This document shows, in pieces, positions 8,742 through 17,216 of a DNA stretch of 64,000 nt (its first letter is position 1; each line of letters starts with the position of its first letter). The notes beneath the pieces were generated by a model. The model was not told where the DNA came from. It did not search any database and was given only the letters and a program-made list of their open reading frames with translations. The DNA is from an uncultured Christensenella sp. (GTDB lineage: Bacteria > Bacillota > Clostridia > Christensenellales > Borkfalkiaceae): contig CAJUET010000001.1 in NCBI GenBank assembly GCA_910585595.1, forward strand, positions 124,001 through 188,000, in the 5' to 3' direction. A program made the position numbers and the translations under genes.

Positions 8742-8770
8742 TTGCATTCCGTAAAAAAGTATGATAAACT
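8742..8770 (+). promoter_or_regulatory. Candidate promoter of the small XRE gene
   Basis: -35 TTGCAT (8742-8747), 17-bp spacer, -10 TAAACT (8765-8770). The ATG at 8777 follows six bases later without a Shine-Dalgarno site, again suggesting a leaderless message. The -10 matches consensus at only four of six positions. Confidence 0.45.
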
Positions 8771-8776
8771 ATATCC

Positions 8777-8980
8777 ATGAAAATCTTTTCGGAGCGCCTT
8801 TGTAAGCTCAGGAAGGAAAGAGGTCTCTCGCAGTCTACCGTTGCGAAAGCGATCGGCGTAAGCCTAGGGATCGTCTGTTATTGGGAAACCAATAAAAGCG
8901 AACCCACCGCCAGCAACATCGTAAAACTCGCACGCTATTTCAGCGTATCGGCAGACTACCTGTTGGGACTTTCAGACTGA
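8777..8980 (+). CDS. Small XRE-family helix-turn-helix regulator
   Basis: A 67-residue protein consisting of a single Cro/C1-type DNA-binding domain: helix-turn-helix at about residues 16-37 (LSQSTVAKAIGVS ... YWE), and the common C-terminal ending YFSVSADYLLGLSD. There is no ligand domain. Such stand-alone regulators may be housekeeping repressors or remnants of mobile elements, but no mobile genes are near. Monocistronic. Confidence 0.85.
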   Translation: MKIFSERLCKLRKERGLSQSTVAKAIGVSLGIVCYWETNKSEPTASNIVKLARYFSVSADYLLGLSD

Positions 8981-9007
8981 GCTAAAAAACAAATCGGTTT
9001 ACTTTCT

Positions 9008-9043
9008 CCGATTGTCGACAATCATATCAATCGGTTGCTTTTT
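9008..9043 (+). terminator. Candidate terminator after the XRE gene
   Basis: CCGATTG (9008-9014) pairs with CAATCGG (9028-9034) across a 13-base loop, followed by a T-rich run. The left arm overlaps a perfect 12-bp palindrome (9011-9022), and an AATCGG copy at 8992-8997 could pair with the same left arm, so two exclusive hairpins are possible. Confidence 0.4.
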
Positions 9044-9057
9044 GCTCGAAAAGTACA

Positions 9058-10095
9058 CTAAAAATTTTGAATAAATCGCTCGAAAAAAGTCAATTCAAGA
9101 GCTTTTATTCCCGCCGCTGTTTCTTCGGCGGCGATTTTTTTATATTTCTCTTTATCTCCTCTCCCCAAGGAAATCTCCGCACGCAGTCCCGCACATGTTT
9201 CACGAGCCTCTGCGGACCCAAGAAACGCTTCGTCTACCGTCCCCATAACGCGACGCATAAACACCGCGTCACATTCAACTTCGGCAGCAGCGCGCTCATC
9301 AAGATATTCGCTCAATCCGTTTAAGCGGAAAAGCTCGTTTGCCGCCCGTTCCGTCTCCCCCTTCCACATAAGATATTGCCAGCGCAAATGAAGCAGGGAA
9401 AGGAAAGCGGGGTCGTTCTCCGGCACGACGGGCGTATTAAATAAAAGCTTTTCGTCTACTTTATCGAAGGTTTCCGAATATAAAATCCCCTGCAACGTAA
9501 GAACGTTTACAAATACTTGCGCTTCCGGCGAATTATTTTTCAGTTGACGGAAGAGTTCTCCGTCCGTACGCCCCGCATTGAGCTGCGCGGGAAGAAGCGC
9601 TGCGATCCCTTCGTACAGATGCAAGGGCGCGAAAAGCTCAAAAAAGAGCAAAACAGGGTTCGCGGGAAGTACGAAAAAGAGAACGGAAAATAAGACTCCG
9701 AAGAGAAAATTAAACGCTGCCCCGCCGAGAGAAACCGCCATTATTCGCCCGCGAACATTCCTTTCGCCGCGCGGAATAAATTCTGTTTTGCCCGCTGCGG
9801 AAGAAAATACAAAGCGTACTCTTTTTTTCTCGATACGCAGTCTTCCTACGCACACCGAAACGGGCTTCATGCGAGCACATAGCCCGAAAAACAGGTGTCC
9901 GCACTCATGCACAAACACGCAGGGCGATACCGATACGCAAACTCCGCAAAAAAGAAGAAAGGGAAAAACCGTATACAAAACCGTTCCGTTCTCCAGATAG
10001 TGCGAATAAGCCATTAAAATGCACGCGGAAAGCACGGTTATCATACAGAATGTTGTAATACAATAATATAAAATTCTTCTTCCTCTTCCGCTCAT
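9058..10095 (-). CDS. M50 (site-2-protease-like) membrane metallopeptidase
   Basis: A 345-residue intramembrane zinc protease. Hydrophobic segments flank HECGH (about residues 64-68), the zinc/catalytic motif, and a second motif LNAGRTDG (about 175) corresponds to the N/D-x-x-D-G zinc ligand. The C-terminal ~170 residues are soluble and helical, possibly TPR-like. The start is taken as the ATG at 10095, which overlaps the ppx stop as ATGA; a longer frame exists but would run 100 bp into ppx. The place after yabPQ-divIC-ppx suggests a role in sporulation or envelope proteolysis (inference; compare SpoIVFB). Confidence 0.8.
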   Translation of the reverse strand: MSGRGRRILYYCITTFCMITVLSACILMAYSHYLENGTVLYTVFPFLLFCGVCVSVSPCVFVHECGHLFFGLCARMKPVSVCVGRLRIEKKRVRFVFSSAAGKTEFIPRGERNVRGRIMAVSLGGAAFNFLFGVLFSVLFFVLPANPVLLFFELFAPLHLYEGIAALLPAQLNAGRTDGELFRQLKNNSPEAQVFVNVLTLQGILYSETFDKVDEKLLFNTPVVPENDPAFLSLLHLRWQYLMWKGETERAANELFRLNGLSEYLDERAAAEVECDAVFMRRVMGTVDEAFLGSAEARETCAGLRAEISLGRGDKEKYKKIAAEETAAGIKALELTFFERFIQNF

Positions 10096-10940
10096 TCGAT
10101 CCCCCGTGCATAGAGATATCCTTCGAGATTGTCGCGATCGGAAACGTAAATACCGTCCGCCGAAAGATTCTCTGCAATTTTCGATATAATACATGTCCCG
10201 CACGCAATCACGTCGGCGCGACTCTCTTCCATTCCGATAAGCCCTTTCCGCTCTTCTACCGACAGAGAAAAGAGCTTGTCTTTCAACCTGTTCAGTTCGC
10301 GATTAGATATAAAGCAGTTATGTACCCGTTTCGCGTCGTATTCCTTTAACCCAAGGACAAGGCACGCAAGCGCAGTCGCCGTGCCGCCCACAGTATGAAC
10401 TTTTCCGCTCATACAGGAAAGCGACGAGAAATTTTCTTTAACAAGCAGCTCGGCGCTTTCTCTTTGATCGAGACTGCGCTCCGTCAAAGTGACAGCGCCG
10501 ATCGGAAAGCTTTTTGCAAATTGCGTTTCGCCGTTTTGTACGCTGATAACTTCGCTACTTGCGCCGCCTACGTCTATTACGATCCCGTCGCGCTTTCCGA
10601 GTGCGCCGAGCGCGGCAAGCCTCGCTTCGGTCTCACCGGATACAACGTCGACGGTAAGCCCAGAAGTTTCTTTTACAAGACTCAAAAATTCATCTTGGTT
10701 TTCCGCCGACCTGACGGCTGCAGTCGCAAAAGCAAATACCTTTTCCGCACCTTTTCTGACTGCTTCGCTATACAGATAAGAAACCGCCTCTGCACTCCGT
10801 TCTATAGACGGCTTTGCAAGGCGACGATTTTTCATTCCCGCTCCCAAGCGGGTCGTTAATATTCTCTTTAATATAGTTTTTCCGTCCGCCCACAACATGA
10901 GGCGAACGGAATTAGAACCGATATCGATAACTGCTATCAT
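10092..10940 (-). CDS. ppx: Ppx/GppA-family phosphatase
   Basis: A 282-residue single-domain member of the exopolyphosphatase/guanosine pentaphosphatase family. The ASKHA nucleotide-binding loops are visible as DIGSNSVRLM (5-14) and VIDVGGASSEV (about 118-128); the catalytic Glu is probably in SGETEAR. It lacks the C-terminal HD domain of long Ppx enzymes. Overlaps its neighbours on both sides by 4 bp (ATGA), so it is coupled to the divIC-like gene and to the M50 peptidase. The same gene order after divIC is common in Clostridia. Confidence 0.9.
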   Translation of the reverse strand: MIAVIDIGSNSVRLMLWADGKTILKRILTTRLGAGMKNRRLAKPSIERSAEAVSYLYSEAVRKGAEKVFAFATAAVRSAENQDEFLSLVKETSGLTVDVVSGETEARLAALGALGKRDGIVIDVGGASSEVISVQNGETQFAKSFPIGAVTLTERSLDQRESAELLVKENFSSLSCMSGKVHTVGGTATALACLVLGLKEYDAKRVHNCFISNRELNRLKDKLFSLSVEERKGLIGMEESRADVIACGTCIISKIAENLSADGIYVSDRDNLEGYLYARGIE

Positions 10941-11239
10941 TTTCCGCTAGAACCCTTTGTCCAGCCCTGCAAGACCGCGAGCATTCTGAGTCCTTCTTCC
11001 GTCTTATAAAACTCTATATTTTTTTCTTCGGCATCGTTAAGTTTTTCATATAGCTTGATCGTTTCCTGCAACCTGCTCTTTTCGGCGTTCTTTACGCCGA
11101 TTTTTACGAATTGAACGATCAAAATCACCACGAGAAATACAATAAGCAGCACCCCCGCTGCGGTGGCGCTTATTGCGATTCTCTTTGCTTTCGTTTCAAC
11201 CGGTTCGCTCGATGCGGAGCCTTTGATTTTTCGCGACAT
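10937..11239 (-). CDS. DivIC/FtsB-like septum protein
   Basis: A 100-residue single-pass protein: 22-residue basic cytoplasmic tail, one membrane helix (about 23-48), then a charged helix with heptad pattern (50-80) and a short C-terminal domain. That topology and its place after yabPQ fit DivIC, a partner of FtsL and DivIB at the septum. AAAGAGG lies ten bases upstream of the ATG. The first 70 bp overlap the end of yabQ in another frame, an unusually long overlap. Confidence 0.75.
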   Translation of the reverse strand: MSRKIKGSASSEPVETKAKRIAISATAAGVLLIVFLVVILIVQFVKIGVKNAEKSRLQETIKLYEKLNDAEEKNIEFYKTEEGLRMLAVLQGWTKGSSGK

Positions 11240-11568
11240 ACTTTTTTATCCTCTTTGGTAGTGCAGAATTTATTATACACCTTTGCGGCAAAAAATGCAA
11301 CGATTTTATGGAAACTTTTCAAATATAAATAAAATCCAACGACACAACCCAGGAACATATAAAGGCGGAATGCGGGAAAACTGAAAAGCAGAGAAACAAA
11401 AATATAGCAAAAGATAAACACGAGCGAAAATACCACGTCGCCCGCTATTTTAACCCAACTCTTTTTAAAAGGAAGCGTCGCACAGTAGAATACGTCGTAA
11501 ATAACGCCGCTGAAAATTCCGAAGGCTGCGCACACTAAAAAGATATAAAACTGATCCGCGTCGTTCAT
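11170..11568 (-). CDS. yabQ: Spore cortex biosynthesis protein YabQ
   Basis: A 132-residue membrane protein with about three to four helices in the first 95 residues (FYIFLVCAAFGIFSGVIYDVF is the family's typical opening) and a strongly basic cytoplasmic tail. In Bacillus, YabQ is made in the mother cell and needed for cortex assembly. Starts four bases within the end of yabP (ATGA). Its basic tail is encoded in the 70 bp shared with the divIC-like gene. Confidence 0.85.
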   Translation of the reverse strand: MNDADQFYIFLVCAAFGIFSGVIYDVFYCATLPFKKSWVKIAGDVVFSLVFIFCYIFVSLLFSFPAFRLYMFLGCVVGFYLYLKSFHKIVAFFAAKVYNKFCTTKEDKKVCREKSKAPHRANRLKRKQRESQ

Positions 11569-11822
11569 TTAAACAGCCTTTGGAAAAATTTTCCTTTGGC
11601 TCCCCCATAACGAATGAGCGAGATTTCCCCGATCGCCGAGAACGCGCCGTTTCCCTTGGAGAAAGACAAAACTTTAAGTCCTGTTCCCGCAATGCGCATT
11701 TTCTTTCCCGCAACCGTCAAGCGGATCTCGGTATCGGAAAACGCATCGACGCTCTCTACGCCCGTAAGCGAAAGCTTTTTCTGCTGTTCAACGGTAAGTA
11801 CGCTGTTTGTTTGGTTTTGCAT
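11565..11822 (-). CDS. yabP: Sporulation protein YabP
   Basis: An 85-residue YabP/YqfC-type protein: LSLTGVESVDAFSDTEI is the recognisable family block, followed by VAGKKMRIAGTGLKVLSFSKGNG. The start is the ATG at 11822; a longer open frame upstream would run through the promoter. YabP is associated with mother-cell gene expression in spore formers, and a sigma-E-like promoter precedes it here. Confidence 0.85.
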   Translation of the reverse strand: MQNQTNSVLTVEQQKKLSLTGVESVDAFSDTEIRLTVAGKKMRIAGTGLKVLSFSKGNGAFSAIGEISLIRYGGAKGKFFQRLFK

Positions 11823-11828
11823 AGTTCC

Positions 11829-11858
11829 ATTATATTGTGAAAACCGACGAAATATCAC
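11829..11858 (-). promoter_or_regulatory. Sigma-E-like promoter of yabPQ
   Basis: Minus strand: -35 region GTGATATT (11858-11851), then AATATAAT (11836-11829). The core ATA is 16 bases from the -10 element, the spacing of sigma-E promoters, and the -10 matches CATACAAT at 6 of 8. The same TATAAT could serve sigma-A, but no -35 box fits. Confidence 0.5.
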
Positions 11859-11861
11859 AAA

Positions 11862-11887
11862 AAAATCCCGCCGACAGGCGAGATTTT
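11862..11887 (-). terminator. Intrinsic terminator of the aroK-typA operon
   Basis: 11-bp stem with one mismatch (arms 11862-11872 and 11877-11887, loop GACA) followed on the minus strand by a run of seven T. It lies 32 bp after the typA stop and directly upstream of the yabP promoter. Confidence 0.8.
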
Positions 11888-11918
11888 AGTCAATATGTGT
11901 GACGTAGTACTTGATAAA

Positions 11919-13745
11919 TTACTGCAATTTTAATTTTGCACGGGCTTTTGCCCTTAATTCGCTATCCAAAATACGCTTTCTTACGCGGACGGTCTTGGGA
12001 GTGACCTCCAAAAGCTCGTCGTCTTTAATGAATTCCAAAGCCTCTTCCAAGCTCATTTTCTTGGGAGGTATCAGGCGTAACGCGTCATCCGAAGCGGAAG
12101 AACGGGTATTCGTCAGGTGCTTCGTTTTACAGACGTTCACGTTTAAATCTTCGTCTTTGGGAGAAAAGCCGATGACCATACCTTCATATACGGGCGTACC
12201 CGCGCCGATAAAAAGCGTACCCCTACCCTGCGCATTGAAGAGCCCGTAGGTGACCGCTTCCCCCGTCTCGAAAGCGACGAGCGAACCGATCCTCGATTTT
12301 GCAAGCTCGCCCTTATAGGGCTGATACTCGAAGAACACCGAACTCATGACCCCCTCGCCCTTCGTATCCGTTAGAAATTCGCTTTTATAGCCAAAGAGCC
12401 CGCGGGCAGGAACCAAAAATTCAAGGCGCATACGCGAACCCATTGCGCTCATGTGCACGAGTTCACCCTTTCTCTCGCCCATACTTTGGAACACGGGACC
12501 CGTGACCGTTTCCGGTACGTCGGCAATCAGTCTATCGACGGGTTCATATTTTTCACCGTCTACTTCTTTAAAGAGTACTTTCGGGGAGCTTACCTGAAAT
12601 TCGTAGCCCTCGCGCCGCATGGTTTCAATGAGAATGGAGAGGTGCATTTCTCCTCTGCCCGAAACGCGGAACGCATCCGCCGAGTCCGTATCCTCGACCC
12701 GCAAAGAGACGTCGCGGAGAAGCTCGCGGTAAAGACGTTCGCGCAAATGACGGGTCGTTACGAATTTACCTTCTTTGCCCGCAAACGGAGAATCGTTGAC
12801 GGAGAATATCATCTCCACCGTCGGTTCGGAAATTTTTACAAAGGGCGCAGGTTCGACGCAGTCGACTGCACAGACGGTATCGCCGATATTGATTTTTTCA
12901 AGTCCCGAAAAGCAGACGATATCCCCTGCAGAAGCCGTTTCACAGGCGACACGTTCCAAACCCTCGATCTCGTACAGATTGACAAGTTTGCCTCTGACGT
13001 TTACGTCCTTTTTATTGAAATTGCATACAATCACTTCCTGACCCTGCTTGGCAGCGCCTCTTTCGATCCTTCCGATCCCGATACGCCCGACGTATTCGTT
13101 ATAGTCAATCGACGAAACCAGAATCTGCAAGCCGCCTTTTTCGTCCAAATCGATGGGCGGGAAGTGCGACAAAATCGTATCAAAAAGCGGCGTTAAATCA
13201 CTCCCTGCTTCCCCTGCGTTTAAGGAAGCCGTCCCCTCTCTTCCCGAACAGTACACGAACGGACTGTCAAGCTGCTCGTCCGAGGCGTTCAAGTCCATCA
13301 AAAGCTCCAATACTTCGTCCTCAACCTCCTTGATACGCGCGTCGGGGCGGTCGATTTTATTGACGACGATAATCAACTTCAACCCAAGTTCGAGCGCCTT
13401 TTGCGTGACAAAACGGGTCTGCGGCATGGGACCTTCCGCCGCGTCCACCAACAGGAGAACGCCCGAAACCATTTTTAAAGAACGTTCAACTTCACCCGAA
13501 AAATCCGCGTGTCCCGGCGTGTCGACGATATTGATCTTTACGTCTTTATAGTGCATCGACGTATTCTTTGCAAGAATCGTGATCCCGCGTTCACGTTCCA
13601 ACGCGCCGCTGTCCATAACACGCTCTTCCACCACCTGATTGGCGCGGAAGGTGCCGCCTTGTTTTAGCATTTGATCGACAAGCGTCGTTTTTCCGTGGTC
13701 GACGTGCGCAATAATTGCAATGTTTCTTAAATCATCTCTTCTCAT
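11919..13745 (-). CDS. typA: Ribosome-associated GTPase TypA/BipA
   Basis: A 608-residue translational GTPase related to EF-G. G1 is AHVDHGKTT (about 14-22), the switch I/II blocks GITILAKN and DTPGHADF follow, and NKID (about 130) is G4. The C-terminal half has the BipA-specific domain ending in basic residues. I use the ATG at 13745, whose A overlaps the folA stop (TAATG), with AAAGAGG upstream; a longer in-frame version extends into folA. Last gene of aroK-gltX-thyA-folA-typA. Confidence 0.95.
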   Translation of the reverse strand: MRRDDLRNIAIIAHVDHGKTTLVDQMLKQGGTFRANQVVEERVMDSGALERERGITILAKNTSMHYKDVKINIVDTPGHADFSGEVERSLKMVSGVLLLVDAAEGPMPQTRFVTQKALELGLKLIIVVNKIDRPDARIKEVEDEVLELLMDLNASDEQLDSPFVYCSGREGTASLNAGEAGSDLTPLFDTILSHFPPIDLDEKGGLQILVSSIDYNEYVGRIGIGRIERGAAKQGQEVIVCNFNKKDVNVRGKLVNLYEIEGLERVACETASAGDIVCFSGLEKINIGDTVCAVDCVEPAPFVKISEPTVEMIFSVNDSPFAGKEGKFVTTRHLRERLYRELLRDVSLRVEDTDSADAFRVSGRGEMHLSILIETMRREGYEFQVSSPKVLFKEVDGEKYEPVDRLIADVPETVTGPVFQSMGERKGELVHMSAMGSRMRLEFLVPARGLFGYKSEFLTDTKGEGVMSSVFFEYQPYKGELAKSRIGSLVAFETGEAVTYGLFNAQGRGTLFIGAGTPVYEGMVIGFSPKDEDLNVNVCKTKHLTNTRSSASDDALRLIPPKKMSLEEALEFIKDDELLEVTPKTVRVRKRILDSELRAKARAKLKLQ

Positions 13746-14245
13746 TATAAAACCTCTTTGGGAAATAAATTGCGATAAGTGCAAAATCTGATCGTATAAC
13801 CGTTATCCTCTTCCGCTTTGCTTTCGTACGAAAGACAGAAATTTTCGTCTTCGTCAAGATCAGGAACGAACACGTCGGCTCCGCCGGAAGCGTCAACCTT
13901 GGTCACGAGCACTTCCGTACAATAAGGAATCAGCGTTCTGTAAACGCTTGCTCCGCCGATGACGAACACATCGTCCGCAGGATATTTTTTCAGTTCTTCG
14001 AAAAGTTCATCGAGACTGTGTACGATAACGACGTCCTCGTCTACGTCATGAAGAGAAAGCACGATATTGATACGGTTTTTTAAAGGCTTTCCGTTCGGGA
14101 AAGATTTTAAGGTATTCAGTCCCATAACGACAACTTTTCCCTTCGTCGTCTCGCGGAAAAACTTCATATCCTTAGGGAGCGAAAACATTAAATCGTTGCT
14201 TTTACCGATCCCCCACTCTCTGTCCGCATGAAAAATCGCTCTCAT
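13745..14245 (-). CDS. folA: Dihydrofolate reductase
   Basis: A 166-residue NADPH-dependent reductase that regenerates tetrahydrofolate. WGIGKSNDL is the Met20-loop region, LPKDMKFFRE the folate-binding helix with its Asp, and VIGGASVY (about 97-104) the NADPH glycine motif. The usual Trp of the LPW block is Phe (LMFSLP). It overlaps thyA by 4 bp and typA by 1 bp; pairing with thyA is metabolically sensible because thymidylate synthase produces dihydrofolate. Confidence 0.93.
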   Translation of the reverse strand: MRAIFHADREWGIGKSNDLMFSLPKDMKFFRETTKGKVVVMGLNTLKSFPNGKPLKNRINIVLSLHDVDEDVVIVHSLDELFEELKKYPADDVFVIGGASVYRTLIPYCTEVLVTKVDASGGADVFVPDLDEDENFCLSYESKAEEDNGYTIRFCTYRNLFPKEVL

Positions 14246-15072
14246 ATCGCCACCGGAATTTTAGTTTCAAGCTTGGAGTATTCGTAATCTTCAAGTTTAA
14301 AGGAATCCACCGTAAAGTCGTAGAAATTCCTGACGGAAGGATCGACCTTTAATACGGGCGCTTTCTTGGGCACGTTTTGAATGATCTGTTCCACAATCGG
14401 CAAATGTCTGTCGTAAAGATGTGCGTCTGCAATAACATGCACCAGCTCCCCCGCTTTGAACCCGCTCACTTGCGCAAACATGATCAGAAGAACTGCGTAC
14501 TGCACGACGTTCCAATTATTCGCGGTGAGCATATCGTTGGAACGCTGATTCAGGATTCCGTTCAAGGTATCTCCCGATACGTTAAAGGTCATAGAATAGG
14601 CGCACGGGTATAAATTCATTTCGTGCAGATCCTCAAAATTATAGATATTCGTCATAATTCTGCGCGACGCGGAATTATTTTTCAAATCGAAGAGAACGCG
14701 GTCGACCTGATCGAATTCCCCCTCCTTATATATCGCCTTTTTACCGAGTTGATAGCCGTAAGCCTTGCCGATCGAACCCGTCTCGTCTGCCCAACTGTCC
14801 CAAATATGCGAATTTAATTCGTGAATGCTGTTGCTCTTTTTCTGCCATATCCAAAGAATCTCGTCTACGCAAGATTTAAACGCTGTTCGACGTATCGTTA
14901 AAACAGGAAATTCTTCCTGCAAATTATAGCGGTTGACGATCCCGAACTTTTTGACAGTATGCGCGGGAACACCGTCCTCCCAGCGAGGGCGGACTTGAAG
15001 ATCCGTATCCCACACACCGCTTTTCATAATTTCTTTACAATTCGCGATAAATATTTCGTCCGCTCTGCTCAC
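14242..15072 (-). CDS. thyA: Thymidylate synthase
   Basis: A 276-residue enzyme making dTMP from dUMP with methylene-tetrahydrofolate. The catalytic Cys is in LYPCAYSM, followed by the dUMP-binding block LNQRSNDMLTANNWN and the C-terminal motif ADAHLYDRH. A longer open frame starts at 15135 but the family N-terminus (ADEIFIANCKEI) shows that the GTG at 15072 is the start: it overlaps the gltX stop as GTGA and has AAGGAG seven bases upstream. Confidence 0.94.
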   Translation of the reverse strand: MSRADEIFIANCKEIMKSGVWDTDLQVRPRWEDGVPAHTVKKFGIVNRYNLQEEFPVLTIRRTAFKSCVDEILWIWQKKSNSIHELNSHIWDSWADETGSIGKAYGYQLGKKAIYKEGEFDQVDRVLFDLKNNSASRRIMTNIYNFEDLHEMNLYPCAYSMTFNVSGDTLNGILNQRSNDMLTANNWNVVQYAVLLIMFAQVSGFKAGELVHVIADAHLYDRHLPIVEQIIQNVPKKAPVLKVDPSVRNFYDFTVDSFKLEDYEYSKLETKIPVAI

Positions 15073-16703
15073 ACCGTTTCTCCTTGAATACGCTTTTTCG
15101 TCTCTTCCGCACCTAAAATCTGCATGACCGTCCACAAATCGGGCGTGTTCGCCCTACCCGTTACGGCAATTCTCAAAACTTCCGCAACGTCGGAAACATT
15201 CCCCTTGTATGCTTCGGGATTCGCCTTATAGTCGCGCATTTCCGCCGCAAAACCGAGGCTTGCCGCGACCTCCTTTAATTTGGAAAACCACACCTGTGCA
15301 TCGTCATTATAATCGTAAGTAGCCAAAAAAGCATTCAGAATTCTTACTTTCGTCTGCTTGTCCGTACGGTACTCGTCCTGACGCTCGCCCTTTGAAAAGA
15401 AATATCCGACAATCTCCATTGCCTGGCGCGCAGTCATAATATCCTTTCTGCGCTTTTTCCCGTTCGTGCCCATAACAAGTTCGAGAATTTTGATAAGGTA
15501 TTCGCGATTTTTAAAATATCCCTTCTCTTCGTCGCTGCCGTATTCGTCCGCCCATGCCTTTAAAAAATCAAACGTCTCTTCCGCCGTTAAACGGGAAAGT
15601 TCGTTTTTCGAAATATCGTTGAGCTTATCGAGATCGAAGAGCGCGCCGCTTTTTCCCATTTTTTTAACGGAGAACGGAAATTCTTCAAGGGGTTTCTCAG
15701 GATTCTTCTGATACCACTCTTCAAAGTTAGAATTAAGAAGGGTCATCATATATACGCGAACCGCGCGCGGGAAATATCCCTCCTGTCGGTAAAATTCAAG
15801 AGAGAGTTCCGGGTCTTTACGTTTTGAAAGCTTTCTCCTCGTCTCGCCGTCCTGCTTCATTAAGGAACAATTATGTCCGTAACGCGGACGGTCGAAGCCG
15901 AGCACGGAGAAAAGTTCTATATGGATAGGGAGAGAAGAAAGCCATTCTTCCCCACGGATCACAAGCGTAGTACGCATAAAATGATCGTCAATCGCGTGAG
16001 CAAAATGATAAGTGGGAATCCCGTCGCTCTTTAATATAACGACGTCCTGATCGTTTTCGGTTACCGTAATTTCCCCTTTGATTTCGTCGCGGAAGGTAAT
16101 TTTATTTTCGGGATTTCCCGCCGATTTCAAACGAATCACAAAAGGCTTTCCCGCATCGAGATTCCGAAAAATTTCCGCTTCCGTAAGATTGCGGCAACGG
16201 GCGTATTCGCCGTAGTAGCCCGTAATTTTCTTCTCATTGGTCTGCTCGTCCCGAAGTGCGGAGAGTTCTTCCTCCGTACAGAAACAGGGATATGCCTTGC
16301 CCCGAACAATCAAATCTTTGACAAATGCACGGTAAATTTCCGCACGCTGACGCTGATACCAGGGCGCATATGTGTTATCCCCGTCGATTTCCGCCCCCTC
16401 GTCGAAGCGAACTGAAAAATAGCGGAGCGCGTTTTTAACCGCTTCCACTGCACCTTCCACTCTGCGCTTGTCGTCGGTATCCTCGATTCTCAAATACATA
16501 ACGCCGCCGCTTTGATGGGCAATCCGTTCGTTTGCGATCGCAACAAACAAATTTCCGAGGTGAATAAAACCCGTGGGAGAAGGCGCAAGTCGGGTCACTT
16601 CCGCATTCTTTTCGATTGCACGGGGCGGATAGATTTCTTCGTAATAAGAGAGCTTGGGATAGTTTCCCGGCAAAAGCCTTTCGGCAAGTTTTTGACAGTC
16701 CAT
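15069..16703 (-). CDS. gltX: Glutamyl-tRNA synthetase
   Basis: A 544-residue class I synthetase. The HIGH-type motif is in APSPTGFIHLGN (about 40-51) and the KMSKS-type motif is KLSKR (about 290). An ~35-residue N-terminal extension before the catalytic core is unusual against ~480-residue standard enzymes. Whether it is discriminating or also charges tRNA-Gln cannot be told here. Three bases after aroK. Confidence 0.92.
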   Translation of the reverse strand: MDCQKLAERLLPGNYPKLSYYEEIYPPRAIEKNAEVTRLAPSPTGFIHLGNLFVAIANERIAHQSGGVMYLRIEDTDDKRRVEGAVEAVKNALRYFSVRFDEGAEIDGDNTYAPWYQRQRAEIYRAFVKDLIVRGKAYPCFCTEEELSALRDEQTNEKKITGYYGEYARCRNLTEAEIFRNLDAGKPFVIRLKSAGNPENKITFRDEIKGEITVTENDQDVVILKSDGIPTYHFAHAIDDHFMRTTLVIRGEEWLSSLPIHIELFSVLGFDRPRYGHNCSLMKQDGETRRKLSKRKDPELSLEFYRQEGYFPRAVRVYMMTLLNSNFEEWYQKNPEKPLEEFPFSVKKMGKSGALFDLDKLNDISKNELSRLTAEETFDFLKAWADEYGSDEEKGYFKNREYLIKILELVMGTNGKKRRKDIMTARQAMEIVGYFFSKGERQDEYRTDKQTKVRILNAFLATYDYNDDAQVWFSKLKEVAASLGFAAEMRDYKANPEAYKGNVSDVAEVLRIAVTGRANTPDLWTVMQILGAEETKKRIQGETV

Positions 16704-16706
16704 AAT

Positions 16707-17207
16707 TTACTCCAATATCAGCTTACTGATTTCTTCGGCAATTTCCGCCAAAGTCTTTTCGTTGCAATCAACGGTAACGTCGGCATATTTTTCATAGAGC
16801 GGAGTGCGCTCTTGATACAAATCGTCTATCCCGTTCATTCTTCCGCGCATAACGACGCCGCGGGATTCAAGATCGGGAATACGCTTTTTTACCGTCTCCG
16901 CACTGATTTTTAAATATACGATTTTTGCATTTTTCTTGAATTTTTCCATTGCACGGTCGGAATATACGGCGCTCCCTCCCGTTGCAATCACACAGCGCGA
17001 TACGTCGAGCGCACAGTTTACACGCTCTTCGGTTTTCAAAAACCCCTCTGCGCCGAGCTCGTGAATGAGCTGAGCAAGACTCTTCTCCGTAAATCCGCCG
17101 ATCATAAGATCGCTATCGATAAAGCCGTAACCCAAAAGCTCTGCAAGACGAATTCCGACGGCGCTCTTCCCCGCCGAAGGCATTCCGATCAGCACTATGT
17201 TAATCAT
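16707..17207 (-). CDS. aroK: Shikimate kinase
   Basis: A 166-residue P-loop kinase that phosphorylates shikimate. Walker A GMPSAGKS (8-15), DSD (about 33-35) for shikimate/Mg, and GGSAV (about 79) for substrate binding are present. The start is secure: an in-frame TAA lies two codons before the ATG and the next Met is inside the P-loop. It heads a five-gene operon and has a consensus promoter whose -10 is nine bases before the ATG. Confidence 0.93.
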   Translation of the reverse strand: MINIVLIGMPSAGKSAVGIRLAELLGYGFIDSDLMIGGFTEKSLAQLIHELGAEGFLKTEERVNCALDVSRCVIATGGSAVYSDRAMEKFKKNAKIVYLKISAETVKKRIPDLESRGVVMRGRMNGIDDLYQERTPLYEKYADVTVDCNEKTLAEIAEEISKLILE

Positions 17208-17216
17208 AACTTATTC

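Noticed and set aside
9008..9034. Inverted AATCGG/CCGATT repeats as an attachment site or regulator target
   Set aside because: They are better explained as a weak terminator between convergent genes; there are no integrase genes or flanking duplications.
12453..13196. 247-codon plus-strand open frame inside typA
   Set aside because: It is the antisense shadow of a strongly conserved GTPase gene and its product has no recognisable fold or start signals.
14242..15135. Longer thyA frame starting at 15135
   Set aside because: The extra 21 residues do not match thymidylate synthase N-termini and lie inside gltX; GTG 15072 has a proper ribosome-binding site and GTGA overlap.
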